From Mytilus edulis (taxonomy: Eukaryota > Mollusca > Bivalvia > Mytilida > Mytilidae): DNA of 64,000 bases. Below are positions 1-10,500 of the stretch, in pieces. The DNA lies in the NCBI RefSeq assembly GCF_963676685.1, contig NC_092352.1, positions 27,237,117-27,301,116 of the forward strand, written 5' to 3'. The notes under the pieces were generated by a model. It did no database searches, had not been told where the DNA came from, and saw nothing but the letters and a program-made list of their open reading frames with translations. Every line of letters starts with the position of its first letter. Position 1 is the first letter of the stretch. Both the position numbers and the translations under genes were made by a program.

Positions 1-415
1 AACCAACTTTAAACTGGTCCTAAAGTTAAAGTTTAATCAAATAAGTCAAAATTAAAAAAAGAAAATAGTCCCTTATATGTAAGCTTCAATAAATATTTCA
101 TTTTCGGTGCTGATGTTGCTTAAAGAGTTAGTGAATTAAGATATGATTCACGCAGAATTATTGGTAAATAAGGTAAACAAAATCTAAGAGCACTGTTGGC
201 AGATTTTTTAATATTTTCTTTATTGACATTGATCATGTTTTCAACAATTTAAAAATCATGACTGGACGTATGCAAATGTCCAATTGTTGATACTTATTAT
301 TTTGAGTCTTGTCGTTATTTCCATGTTGGCATTGCAAGAGATCTACTTTTATTGGGCTTTTGATGTTTTTGAGCTGAATCCATTAGAAGCGTTTTGATTG
401 ATATATATCTGTTTG
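1..415. other. left-edge non-coding DNA
   Basis: AT-rich sequence without a convincing exon on either strand. The missing 3' exon or exons of the minus-strand kinase should lie to the left of this stretch or outside the window. Confidence 0.5.
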
Positions 416-606
416 ATAAATTATCGAAGGTATCAGGCTTATAATTAAAGACGCGCGTTTTGTCTACATACGACTCATCAGTGACGCTAAGATCAAAATA
501 TTTAACAAAGCAAAAAAGCATGAAGTTGAAGAGCATTAAGGACCAAAAATTCCAAAAAGTTGTGCCAAATAGGGATAAGGGAATCTATGCCTGGGATAAG
601 AACACC
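416..606 (+). repeat. dispersed repeat, 'GCGCGTTTCGTCTACATA' family, copy 1
   Basis: This stretch aligns by eye with 11586-11928 and 38262-38620. The shared landmarks in order are a CGCGCGTTT-GTCTACAT core, CTCATCAGTGACGCT, AAGTTGAAGAGCATT, CCAAAA-TTCCAAAA and TATGCCTGGGATAAG. It resembles a very common bivalve dispersed repeat. It is diverged, and the minus-strand reading frames across it are by-products of the repeat, not a gene. Confidence 0.75.
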
Positions 607-1841
607 ATGATCTATTTGTTTAATGAAGTTTAAGTCTGGAATTGCTTTTGGCGACCAAGAATACTCGTAAATTGGTACTTTGTGTCTTTCTGTGTTGTTA
701 TTTCTTTGTAAACTGAATTGGTGAGTATTTTTTACCATTTGGTGTGGTATTAAGCTGTCGCATTGCTATATGAGGCAAGGTGTGAGGTGAGTGCATGGTC
801 ACAAGCATGTGTATTACTGTCACATCTGATCTTAGTATACAGAAGCGTTAAGTCCAGTGGTTGTTGTAGTATGTCGTCAGTAAAAAAAAATTATCAAGTA
901 AATGAAATCAGGCAATTTGTTTTCTCTATAGTTTTGTTTATGTTGACGTTATGCTTTAAAATTACAGTTATGCTTACTATATCTCCATCATACACGTACT
1001 GTTGATATCATGGTATTTCTCATAGACATGAAATATCTAATTTTCTTCAGAAAAATAACGATCTCGAATATTGTTATAAAACAAAATTAATGATGTTATA
1101 TATAAAATTCGTGAAGGTAATAAAAAAAAAAGGGAATAAAACTTGCATTTAACAACTTGCTTAATCAACTGCATATAAAAATGCTATTAAATTAGTATAT
1201 AGATATATTATTTCTTCCTAATAAGCAGATTAATATCTCTCAGTTGTAGCCATTATTAGGAGATATAATGTAAGGTCAAAGTTTAAACATAGATTTTTAC
1301 GTATCATACGATTGATATCAACACCGAAGCATTCGCCAATGTGCTAATAGAGTACCCTTACGGACTGATTTGTTTTTGGTAATTATTTTTAAAAATAAAA
1401 TGGACAAAGTGGTTTTATTTACTTTAGTGTGTGAATATATGAGAAAAAAATAAAATGACATATTAATGATTTTATAAACACATTAAACTGTTAAAAGATA
1501 ACTTGATTGGAATCAAAAGAAGAATTTGCTTATATTACGCTAGTTATTATCTCCCCTTTCACTTGTATTTATACAATGAAAGAGATTTTGCTTTTCAAAT
1601 TGTATGATATGTTTAGGTTTTTTTTGTGTGTGTGTTTTATTTTCTGATTGGCTGTTTTAAAAATTTTACTTGAAAAAAAAGAAAGAAAAAAGACCTGATC
1701 TAATTGGAGTAAGAGGATGTTTTTTGTGAGTATAAGCAAGCTTTGCAACAACTGCTCTAAATTATTGCTTTTGGTAAAGTAAGTTTATATTCAGACTTTT
1801 GTTAATTACATTTATCAAGCAATAAAAAAAAATCCACTCAC
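607..1841. other. non-coding interval downstream of kinase exon 4
   Basis: AT-rich DNA. The piece at 1310-1372 (around AACACCGAAGCATT and TACCCTTACGGACTGAT) resembles the end region of the dispersed repeat inserted at 11586-11928. No further kinase exon with the C-lobe arginine motif was found here, so the interval is probably intron or 3' flank of the kinase gene. Confidence 0.45.
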
Positions 1842-1955
1842 CTTTGGAAACATATTTGAAGAACTGTAACTTTTCTGACATGCAACACCTGAGGATATCG
1901 ATATCTTCGTCACGATACGGTAATCTACCACACAGCATAGAGTACAAACATATTC
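1842..1955 (-). CDS. kinase exon 4 (C-lobe, partial)
   Basis: The acceptor TTTACTTTTTCAG precedes an exon beginning GAATATGTTTG that continues the kinase as GICLYSMLCGRLPY. The donor GTGAGT starts at 1841. The acceptor and the first bases of this exon are themselves the first unit of a tandem array at 1929-2765. Confidence 0.85.
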
Positions 1956-4622
1956 CTGAAAAAGTAAACCGCAAAATACTTTACAACATACATAATGAAC
2001 ATACGAAACACGCATATATACCAAGGTGCACTCAAAACAATTATACTCCTGAAAAAGTATATTTAAAACAAGAATGTGTCCCCAGTACACGAATGCCCCA
2101 CTCGCACTATCATTTTCTATGTTCAGTGGACTGTGAAATTGGGGTAAAACCCTCTAATTTGCCATTAAAATTAAAAAGATAATATCATAGGGAACATGTA
2201 TACTAAGTTTGAAGTCGATTGGACTTCAACTTCATCAAAAACTACCTTGACCAAAAACTTTAACCTGAAGCGGGACAGACGGACGAACGGACGCACAGAC
2301 CAGAAAACATAATGCCCCTCTACTATCGTAGGTGGGGCATAAAAAACTATACAACACACAGAATTATCATACGAAACACGCATTTAGATCTATAACACAC
2401 AGCATAGAGAACAAACATAATCCTTGCAAAGTAAATCGTAAAATACAATACAACATATAGAACTAGCATCAGAAACACGCATTTATACCACAAAGCATAC
2501 AGAACAAACATGTTCCTGAAAAAAGTAAATTGTAAAATACTACTAGTATACAATCTCACAGAATGAACACAAGACACACGCATATATGCCACGGTGTATA
2601 CAGAATAAACATACTCCTGAAAAAGTAAATAGAAAATACTATATAACACAAGAAATGAACATATGAATCACGCATATATACCACAGAGCATACAGATCAA
2701 ACATACTCCTCGCAAAGTAAATCGTAAAATACTATACAACAAACAGAATGAACATACGAATCAGCTCTGGTCAACGCGTTTACACCTCAATAAAATTACA
2801 GAAAGAAGCATTTTAATCATAACAGATAAGAAGGTCAGCTTTGAATATGTATTATTTATTTTTTATGCGAACTTGCAATGCAATTAATCCTTAGAAAAGA
2901 ACATATGTGTATTATTTATTACCCATGCTCCATATGTCCGCTGTGACTCCATCATAGTGATTGCCATCCATGACTTCCGGTGCCGTATAAACATAAGAAC
3001 CACAATTGGTTTCCAGCAACTCGTTGCTTGGCATAGTCCTCGCAAAACCGAAATCTAAATGAAAAAAAATGATCAGTTTATGAAATAAAATGTTATTGCT
3101 GACTATGCGGTATGGGCCTTGCTCATTGTTGAAGGCCGTACGATGACCTATAGTTGTTAATGTCTGGGTCTTGTGGAGAGTTAACTCATTGGCAATCATA
3201 CCAAATCTTCTTTTTTTTTTTATATTTTCATAACATTTTTTGGTGATTTATTCAATATGTAACGAGAATTGATTGAGAAGCTGTCAACAAATATAGTCAA
3301 ATGTTATTCAAGCCCTAAAATACTTATTGCGTATTGTAGTATACACGAAGTAGCAAAAAAAATAAATCAAAACCTGAAGACACATTAACTTATGTGCACT
3401 ACTACAGTAACACTCTACAAATATGATTTTCATTTTTAAAATAAGAAATCATGGTTGAGTAGTTAAGTTCTAAAATATTACAAATTAATTATAATATGTT
3501 AGTTATAATTAAGTATCTGATGATGTGTTTAAATTATTTGTGAGAGACGTACCTGCCAGCTTAACATTAAAATATCTATCTAACAGAATATTGTCACATT
3601 TAATGTCACGATGACATATTTCACTCTCATGGAGGTAAGCAACAATATCTAGCAGTTGCTTGAACAAACGTCGTGCATCTGCTTCCCCTAAACAACCAAG
3701 TTTATTTATGAAAGTTGTTAAGTCTCCATTGGGTGCATATTCCATAGTGATGTAGAACATTCGGTCACATTCAAACAACTGCATTACATCTAACTGAAAA
3801 AGAATAAATATGATATCACTCTAAGTGCTCAAATAGGTGGCAGAGTAAAGGGTATAGTAGCATATCCCCCATATTTTCCACCTTTTTGTCAAAAATTTGT
3901 AAAAGTTGTCGAATAACTTATGAAACTATATTTCTCTTGACAGTTATCTGAAGTTGACCAAATCGTATAATCGGGTACCATAACAACTTTTATTTTCTTA
4001 TTCTTCGATAAAACCAAAAAGACTCGGGGTTCAATCTAGAGTTCACATGCATGTCGTTTGTGCTAGTATACTATTAAGTTGTTGTCTTATAGATACACAA
4101 TGTTTTCCTTCTATTTGTATGTATTAATGAAAGTGAAATAGAGAAAAAATAAAAGCTGCAGCTGAATCACTGCCAGATTCTAAAATTACCAAACAAAGAA
4201 AATATAGTTTCAGTAAGAGATTCAAGAGTAATGCACACACTTAAATTTGGTCAAAGTAGAATATTATATCTTGTGAACTGAAAAAGTGTAGGATCATATA
4301 TGTAAAGTGTAAAAACTAGGATTACCAATCCATGGTGCTGCAATGTTCTCAAAATTTCTAGTTCTCTTGGGATGAACTTCTGACAATCTCCTGGGTGCAA
4401 TCGGGACTTGTGGATAATTTTAATTGCAACCGTCTCTTTCGTACGGGTGCAAAATGCTTTCTTTACTTTTGAATACTTCCCCTCGCCAATAGTTTTTCCT
4501 ATGATAAATCCTTTTGTTTCCAGTATGTTTAAGTTAGTTTTATCTGGTTTCCATCCGCCATTTTTCTCCTTTAACGCCAGTACATTGTTAAGTCTCGTTA
4601 CTGATAAGTCCCATTTCGCCAT
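1842..4622 (-). CDS. TSSK-like serine/threonine protein kinase, 3'-incomplete (4 exons seen)
   Basis: Exons on the minus strand are 4622-4326, 3793-3553, 3054-2923 and 1955-1842. They join in frame (phases 0, 1, 1) at GT-AG borders and give about 261 residues. Visible kinase landmarks are the glycine loop GEGKYSKV, the VAIKII lysine, the helix-C glutamate in RELEIL, the catalytic loop HRDIKCDN, the DFG motif (split by intron 2), the APE motif in YTAPEV, and DIWSMG. The exon 1-2 joint aligns without gaps to the TSSK pattern ending in MEYAPNGDL. All catalytic residues are present, so it should phosphorylate Ser/Thr. The family is known mainly from sperm and testis. ATG at 4622 is the first in frame after an upstream TAG. 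The C-lobe end (subdomain XI) and stop lie beyond 1842 and were not found in the window. Another CAMK-group kinase is the alternative. Confidence 0.85.
1929..2765. repeat. tandem array of a ~90-95 bp unit containing a 3' splice site
   Basis: About six diverged units can be lined up by their core (forward strand TACTCCTGAAAAAGTAAAT), near 1950, 2046, 2421, 2511, 2611 and 2701. Read on the minus strand, each unit carries a pyrimidine tract plus CAG and a copy of the start of kinase exon 4. At least four units keep CAG at the junction; the units near 2421 and 2701 have changed it. A MITE-like insertion (2092-2340) separates units two and three. Confidence 0.8.
2092..2340. mobile_element. MITE-like element with ATGCCCCAC / GTGGGGCAT ends
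   Basis: The ends are inverted repeats, ATGCCCCAC at 2092 and GTGGGGCAT ending at 2340. The inside contains CACTATCATTTTCTATG, CTTGACCAAAAACTTTAACC and a GGACGAACGGACG run. A second copy in the opposite orientation starts at 37338. No coding capacity. It was inserted into the splice-site tandem array of the kinase intron. Confidence 0.75.
2923..3054 (-). CDS. kinase exon 3 (DFG to DIWSMG)
   Basis: The acceptor ATTTAG is followed by the rest of the DFG codon. The exon encodes DFGFART, the activation segment and the APE motif, and ends in phase 1 at a GTAATA donor that also creates a stop if it is not spliced. Confidence 0.87.
3090..3215 (+). repeat. mussel-type dispersed repeat fragment in kinase intron 2
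   Basis: Contains the recurring string order CTATGCGGTATGGGC, CATTGTTGAAGGCCGTACG, CTATAGTTGTTAAT, TTGTGGAGAGTT and CTCATTGGCAATCATACCA followed by a T-rich tail. The same order recurs, in either orientation, at about 21190, 23410, 37690, 40560, 47310 and 60000. Confidence 0.8.
3216..3552. other. rest of kinase intron 2
   Basis: AT-rich intron sequence with a poly-T run after the repeat fragment. No exon or hairpin seen. Confidence 0.5.
3553..3793 (-). CDS. kinase exon 2 (hinge and catalytic loop)
   Basis: The acceptor TTTTTCAG ends at 3794 and the donor GTACGT starts at 3552. The exon encodes the hinge MEYAPNGDL and the catalytic loop HRDIKCDN, and ends after the first base of the DFG aspartate codon. 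Confidence 0.88.
3794..4325. other. kinase intron 1
   Basis: AT-rich intron of 532 bases with GT-AG borders on the minus strand. No repeat was recognised. Confidence 0.6.
4326..4622 (-). CDS. kinase exon 1 (N-lobe)
   Basis: 99 codons starting MAKWDLSVT. The exon carries the ATP-binding glycine loop and the VAIK lysine and ends in phase 0 at a GTAATC donor (4325). A TTG 27 bases upstream also opens the frame but is not an expected start in an animal gene. Confidence 0.85.
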
Positions 4623-6750
4623 TCTTTCGTGTGCTCCCTCATTCCCCAAGACCTGCTTCTAGGTAACGTTATGTGACGTCTCCTAGCTTTATGACGCAAC
4701 AAAAATAGATTAAGAAAAAGATTGGCAAAGAATATGTAGATTCGCAATATTTCGGATATATATGAAATTGTGCAAGTATCAAGAGCTAAGAAATATCGAA
4801 CATTTATTTTGATATATGTAGCATTTGAACTCCCTTATATACAAACAAATTGAAAATGGAAAAGTCCGAAAACAGATCTATGTATGTGTGTAGAATGTAG
4901 ATAAAGAAAAACAAGTTATATGGTTGTTCGAAAACATGTCGACAGAGTTTCGTATAAATATAACAAGCTATTGCTATGAAAATATCCGTTTTAACAGAGA
5001 CATATAATACAATTATATGTCTCTGGTTTTAAAGATATTGAATTTGTTAAATTTTTATGTAGTCATAAAATGAAAATTTTCAGTAAAAATCAATTTATCC
5101 CGATAAAAGAGTGAAAAGGCGTCATCTGGAAAAAACTTAAATGATGATGTGTTACGGTCCAGATGCAGTTGTCACTGAATATAGTGTTTGCCAATATACT
5201 TTGATGTTTTTTACCGAATATATACTTATATATCTTTGCACCGAGATAAATAAAATTGCAATAAGCAAATGATCACCATGACTGATATAGATGAGATTCT
5301 GGATTGAGGTTCTGTATTAAATAAAAAATAGGATATTGTCATTAAGTTTAAAAAAAAAAAAAAACTTATTCGCAAAATTCTTATAAAAATGATTTTACTT
5401 TTAATTTTTCTGCAATTATATGATTTCTTTATTCTATATATTGTTCATTTTGTAATCAGTATTGTATCAATGTATTCTTTTATTTGCCACAGTGTTTTCT
5501 ATTCTTTTTTCTTTTTGCTTATTTGTCTCTATTCATAATATCATTAGGGCATTGTATCTTCTCTCTTCTGCAAACCCCATCCAGATCATATAAGACTGAC
5601 GCTCTAAAGGAATTATTGTCCTCACATTACCATTTTTTAAAAACTGATTCTAACATTTTTGCCTGTCATCATGAAAGTTATATAAGAGGAGCAGAACAGT
5701 TTAACAGGAAAATGATCAGCAATGCAAGGTTTATAAAAAAAAAAGTGCAAATGTGAAGTTCAACGACATATCGACTGCTTGTAGGAACAAAATTGGTAGG
5801 CAAGCACTTCCAAATAATTATGTTAACGATGGTTAGATATTTCTACTAGTTTACGAATTAAGCTTAAATTATATATGATAAATTATAGAAAATGTCACAC
5901 CTATTTGAAAAATGATATCGTGAAATCCGCTAATCCTTCGCTGTTGATATTTTTCATTTTTAGCACCGCAAATAAGTCTCAGTTTCATGTTCATATTTAA
6001 TCCCCATTTAATGACCACGAACCTTGTCTATAAAATTGTACCAAGTCATCAAAACAATATTGAGATTAACACGCACTGGCAGATTAGAAAATCCTCTCAT
6101 TGTGTCCTCTTCGAGGGAGGGTATCATCTCAATACAATTAAGGTAAGCATTTTTGTTGATTGGGGGCCAATTAGATTGTAGACAGCAATAGATTTGCTGT
6201 GGCCTTAATCCCACCAAAACACTCACTGTTAACCCTTATTTTGAATAAATATACTTAGGCTTAAAACTGGGCGATGTCAAGGATTTACACATGACTACTT
6301 TGACCTGAAATTCATCTACCACATCTTCTTTTTTTATATTCAGTTAGAAATTAGGAATAAATATTTCATTTAACATTTAATCGGGTAAAATATCAGTCAA
6401 TGAGAATGAAAAAATATAATGCACATTGGGTAAAGAACGTCAAATAAAATCGCTGAAAAGCGTTCTCAGAATTTTAATTCATAGATTTTCATTGAATTCA
6501 ATATGTTGTTAAAGATAGACAATGTATCCTCCTATTTTTGCATAAAATAATGGAATTGGAAACAATTATATATTATCTCAACTCAGAATTTCTGAACGAA
6601 AAATGCGTCCCCCTCTCACTATGTTAATGGTAGACTAGACTACTACCAATTCAATCAAACATATTTCATATGGATCCAAAATGGCTATTTTGTGACCTTT
6701 GGATAAAGCATGTTCTCTTAGTTTATTTTCTAAATTGGCTGAACGTAAAA
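4623..6750. other. intergenic DNA upstream of the kinase
   Basis: Presumed kinase promoter side. TGACGTCT, a CRE-like octamer, lies at 4674-4681, about 50 bases upstream of the kinase ATG. An imperfect hairpin (AGAGACATATAAT / ATATGTCTCT) lies at 4980-5041. The rest is AT-rich, with poly-A runs and no supported exon. Confidence 0.5.
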
Positions 6751-7390
6751 GGGTTAAAACCAAAGTTATTGTCAGTTGTTCACAATGAAAAATAAAAAAA
6801 TGCAACAAAAATGCTCCAAGGTTAACATGGTTTTACAGCTAACTTAACCCAAACGTGTATGACAGTTATTGACAATTTGATCATATGAACTAGCAAAACA
6901 GACATAACAGGTTATTATGACAATGATTGGGGTCCAGCAACCGATACTATAAACATGCAACACAGAAATACAAAAAGTATAAAAAAAAAAAAAAAAAAAA
7001 TAAAAACTACAAGGAAGATTCAGAAAGTACCTTTTCAAATGGCAAAGTCAAAATCTAAAAACACTTATCAAACGAATGGAAAACAACGGTCATATTCCAG
7101 CCTTAAAACAGACATTTCTTACTTGTATGACAGTCCCATAAAGTTCCATTATATTATCAAAGTACGACCTTCAACACGGAGCCTTGGCTCACATCGAACA
7201 GCAAGCTATAAAGGGCACAAACAGTACTAGTGTAAAACAGGAAAACCAACGGTCTAATCTATTCATAAAAAAACAAGAAACGCGAAACACATCAACAAAC
7301 GACAACTACTGAACATCAGGTTCCTGACTTAGGACAGGTGCAAATAAATGCAGCGGGTTTAAAAATTTTAATAGTCACCAACCTTCACCC
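6751..7390 (-). repeat. composite of dispersed mussel-type repeats
   Basis: Contains recurring strings seen elsewhere in the window, such as TTTACAGCTAACTTAACCC, TATGACAGTTATTGACA, CCTGACTTAGGACAGGTGC and GCAGCGGGTTTAAA. It has an internal A-run at 6980-7000. Related stretches lie at 19650-19860, 20890-21020, 21340-21500 and 38770-39060. The open frames here are not genes. Confidence 0.65.
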
Positions 7391-7544
7391 TTATTTGGAA
7401 CAATAGAGACACATTATAACATAGAACGACACATTATAAAATATAAATCGAAATTGCTCAACTGAGTCAAAAGACATAGTAACAAAAACAAGTGAACATA
7501 CACCGAATGAATAAATTTGATCTATGACACAATGTAAATACAAA

Positions 7545-10500
7545 ATATCAAAAACCTTGATAAGTGGTACAATCGACAACTTAGATAATTGGTACAAACC
7601 ATTACCTTGATAATTAATATATACCATAACATTGATAATTAGTACATACCAATTTCTTGATAATTGTTACATACCAATATCTTGATAACTGGTACACACC
7701 AATACCTTAACAATCGGTACATACCATTACATTGATAAGTGGAACATGATAACCCCTTGTTCATTATATCATATCATAACCTTGATAATTAATACATACC
7801 ATAAAATTGATAATTGGTATATAACAATACTTTTATCATTAGAATATACTAATATCTTGATAATTAGTACATACCATAATGTTGGTAAGTGGAACATACT
7901 AACACCTTATTCATTGTTTTATACCAGAACCTTCAAAAGTGATACATCCCATAACTTTGATAATTGGTACATAACTAAACCTTGATAATTGGTACATCCC
8001 GTAAACTTAATAATTGATACAAACAATAACCTTGATAATTTAAACATCCCATAACCATGATAATTGGTAAATCGTAAACCTTGATTAATCGTACATACAA
8101 AAATCTTGATGATTCGAACATACAAGAAGCTTGATAATTCGTACATACAAGAAACTTGATAAGTGGTGCAATCGATAACCTTGATAATTGGTACATACCA
8201 TAACCTTGATAATTGGTACTTACCATAATATTGATAAGTGGAACACACTAACACCTTGCTCATTGTTTCATAGCATTGGCGTATACTAATATCTCGATAA
8301 TTGGTACATACCATAACATTTATAATTGGTTTATACTAATATCTTGATAAATGGTACTTACCATAATCTTGATAAGTGGAACATACCAACACCTTGCTCA
8401 TTGTTTCATAGCAGAACTTTGATAACTGGTACATACCATAAACTTGATGATTGGTACCTACAATAACCTTGATAATAGAAACATACCAGAACCTTGATAA
8501 GTGATACTTACTATAACTTGGTAACTATTCATTGTTTTATACCAGAACTTTGATAAGTGATTCATCCCATAACTTTGATAACTGGTACATACCATAAACT
8601 TGATGATTAGTACCTACAATAACCTTGATAATAGAAACATACCAGAACCTTAATAAGTGGTACTTACTATAACTTGTTAACTATTCATTGTTTTATACCA
8701 GAACCTTGATAAGTGATACATCCCATAACTTTGATAATTGGTACATAACTAAACCTTGATAATTGGTACATCCCATTAACCTAATAATTGGCACATACTA
8801 TAACCTTGATAATTGCTGCAATCGATAACATTGATCATTGGTACATGCCATAACCTTGATAATTAATACATACCATAACATTGATAATCGGTACATAACA
8901 ATACCTTGATAATTGGTACATACCAATACTTTTATCATTGGTACATACTAATATTTTGATAATTAGTACATACCATAACATTTATAATTGCAATATACTA
9001 ATATCTTGATAATTGGTACTAACCATAATATTGATAACTGGAACATACTAACACCTTGCTCATTGTTTCATAACATTGGTATATACTAATATCTTGATAA
9101 TTGGTACATACCATAACATTTATAATTGGTACATACCATAACCTTCATAATTGGTACATACCAAAACATTTATAATTGGTATATATTATTATATCTTTAT
9201 AAATGTAAGATACCATAACCTTGATAATTGGTACTTACCATTATTTTGATAAGTGGAACACACTAACACCTTGCTCATTGTTTCATAGCATTGGTGTATA
9301 CTAATATCTCGATAATTGGTACGTACCATAACATTTATAATTGGTATATACTGATATCTTGATAAATGGTACTGACCATAATCTTGATAAGTGGAACATA
9401 CCAACACCTTGCTCATTGTTTCATAGCAGAACTTTGATAATTGGTACATACCATAAACTTGATGATTGGTACCTACAATAACCTTGATAATAGAAACATA
9501 CCAGAACCTTGATAAGTGATACTTACTATAACTTAGTAACTATTCATTGTTTTATACCAGAACCTTGATAAGTGATACATCCCATAACTTTGATAATTGG
9601 TACATAACTAAACCTTGATAATTGGTACATCCCATAAACTTAATAATTGGTACAAACAATAACCTTGATAATTTGAACATCCCATAACTATGATAATTGG
9701 TAAATCGTAAACCTTGATTAATGGTACATACAAAAATCTTGATGATTCGAACATACAAGAAGCTTGATAATTCGTACATACAAGAACATTGATAAGTGGT
9801 GCAATCGATAACCTTGATAATTGGTACATACCATAACCTTGATAATTGGTACATACCATAACCTTGATAATTGGTACTTACCATAATATTGATAAATGGA
9901 ACATACTAACACCTTGCTCATTGTTTCATAGCATTGGTATATACTAATATCTCGATAATTGGCACATACCATAACCTTGATAATTGCTGCAATCGATAAT
10001 ATTGATCATTGGTACATGCCATAACCTTGATAATTGCTGCAATCGATAACATTGATCATTGGTACATGCCATAACCTTGATAATTAATACATACCATAAC
10101 ATTGATAATCGGTACATAACAATACCTTGATAATTGGTACATACCAATACTTTTATCATTGGTACATACTAATATTTTGATAATTAGTACATACCATAAC
10201 ATTTATAATTGTAATATACTAATATCTTGATAATTGGTACTTACCATAATATTGATAACTGGAACATACTAACACCTTGCTCATTGTTTCATAGCATTGG
10301 TATATACTAATATCTCGATAATTGGCACATACCATAACCTTGATAATTGCTGCAATCGATAACATTGATCATTGGTACATGCCATAACCTTGATAATTAA
10401 TACATACCATAACATTGATAATCGGTACATAACAATACCTTGATAATTGGTACATACCAATACTTTTATCATTGGTAAATACTAATATTTTGATAATTAG

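Noticed and set aside
2347-2649. 100-codon minus-strand frame in the kinase intron
   Set aside because: It reads through copies of the tandem splice-site unit; the similarity to the kinase exon comes from the repeat.
4623-4649. Upstream start of the kinase at 4649
   Set aside because: That codon is TTG; the first in-frame ATG after the upstream TAG is at 4622.
6955-7230. 91-codon plus-strand frame with a poly-lysine run
   Set aside because: Made by a poly-A run inside dispersed repeats.
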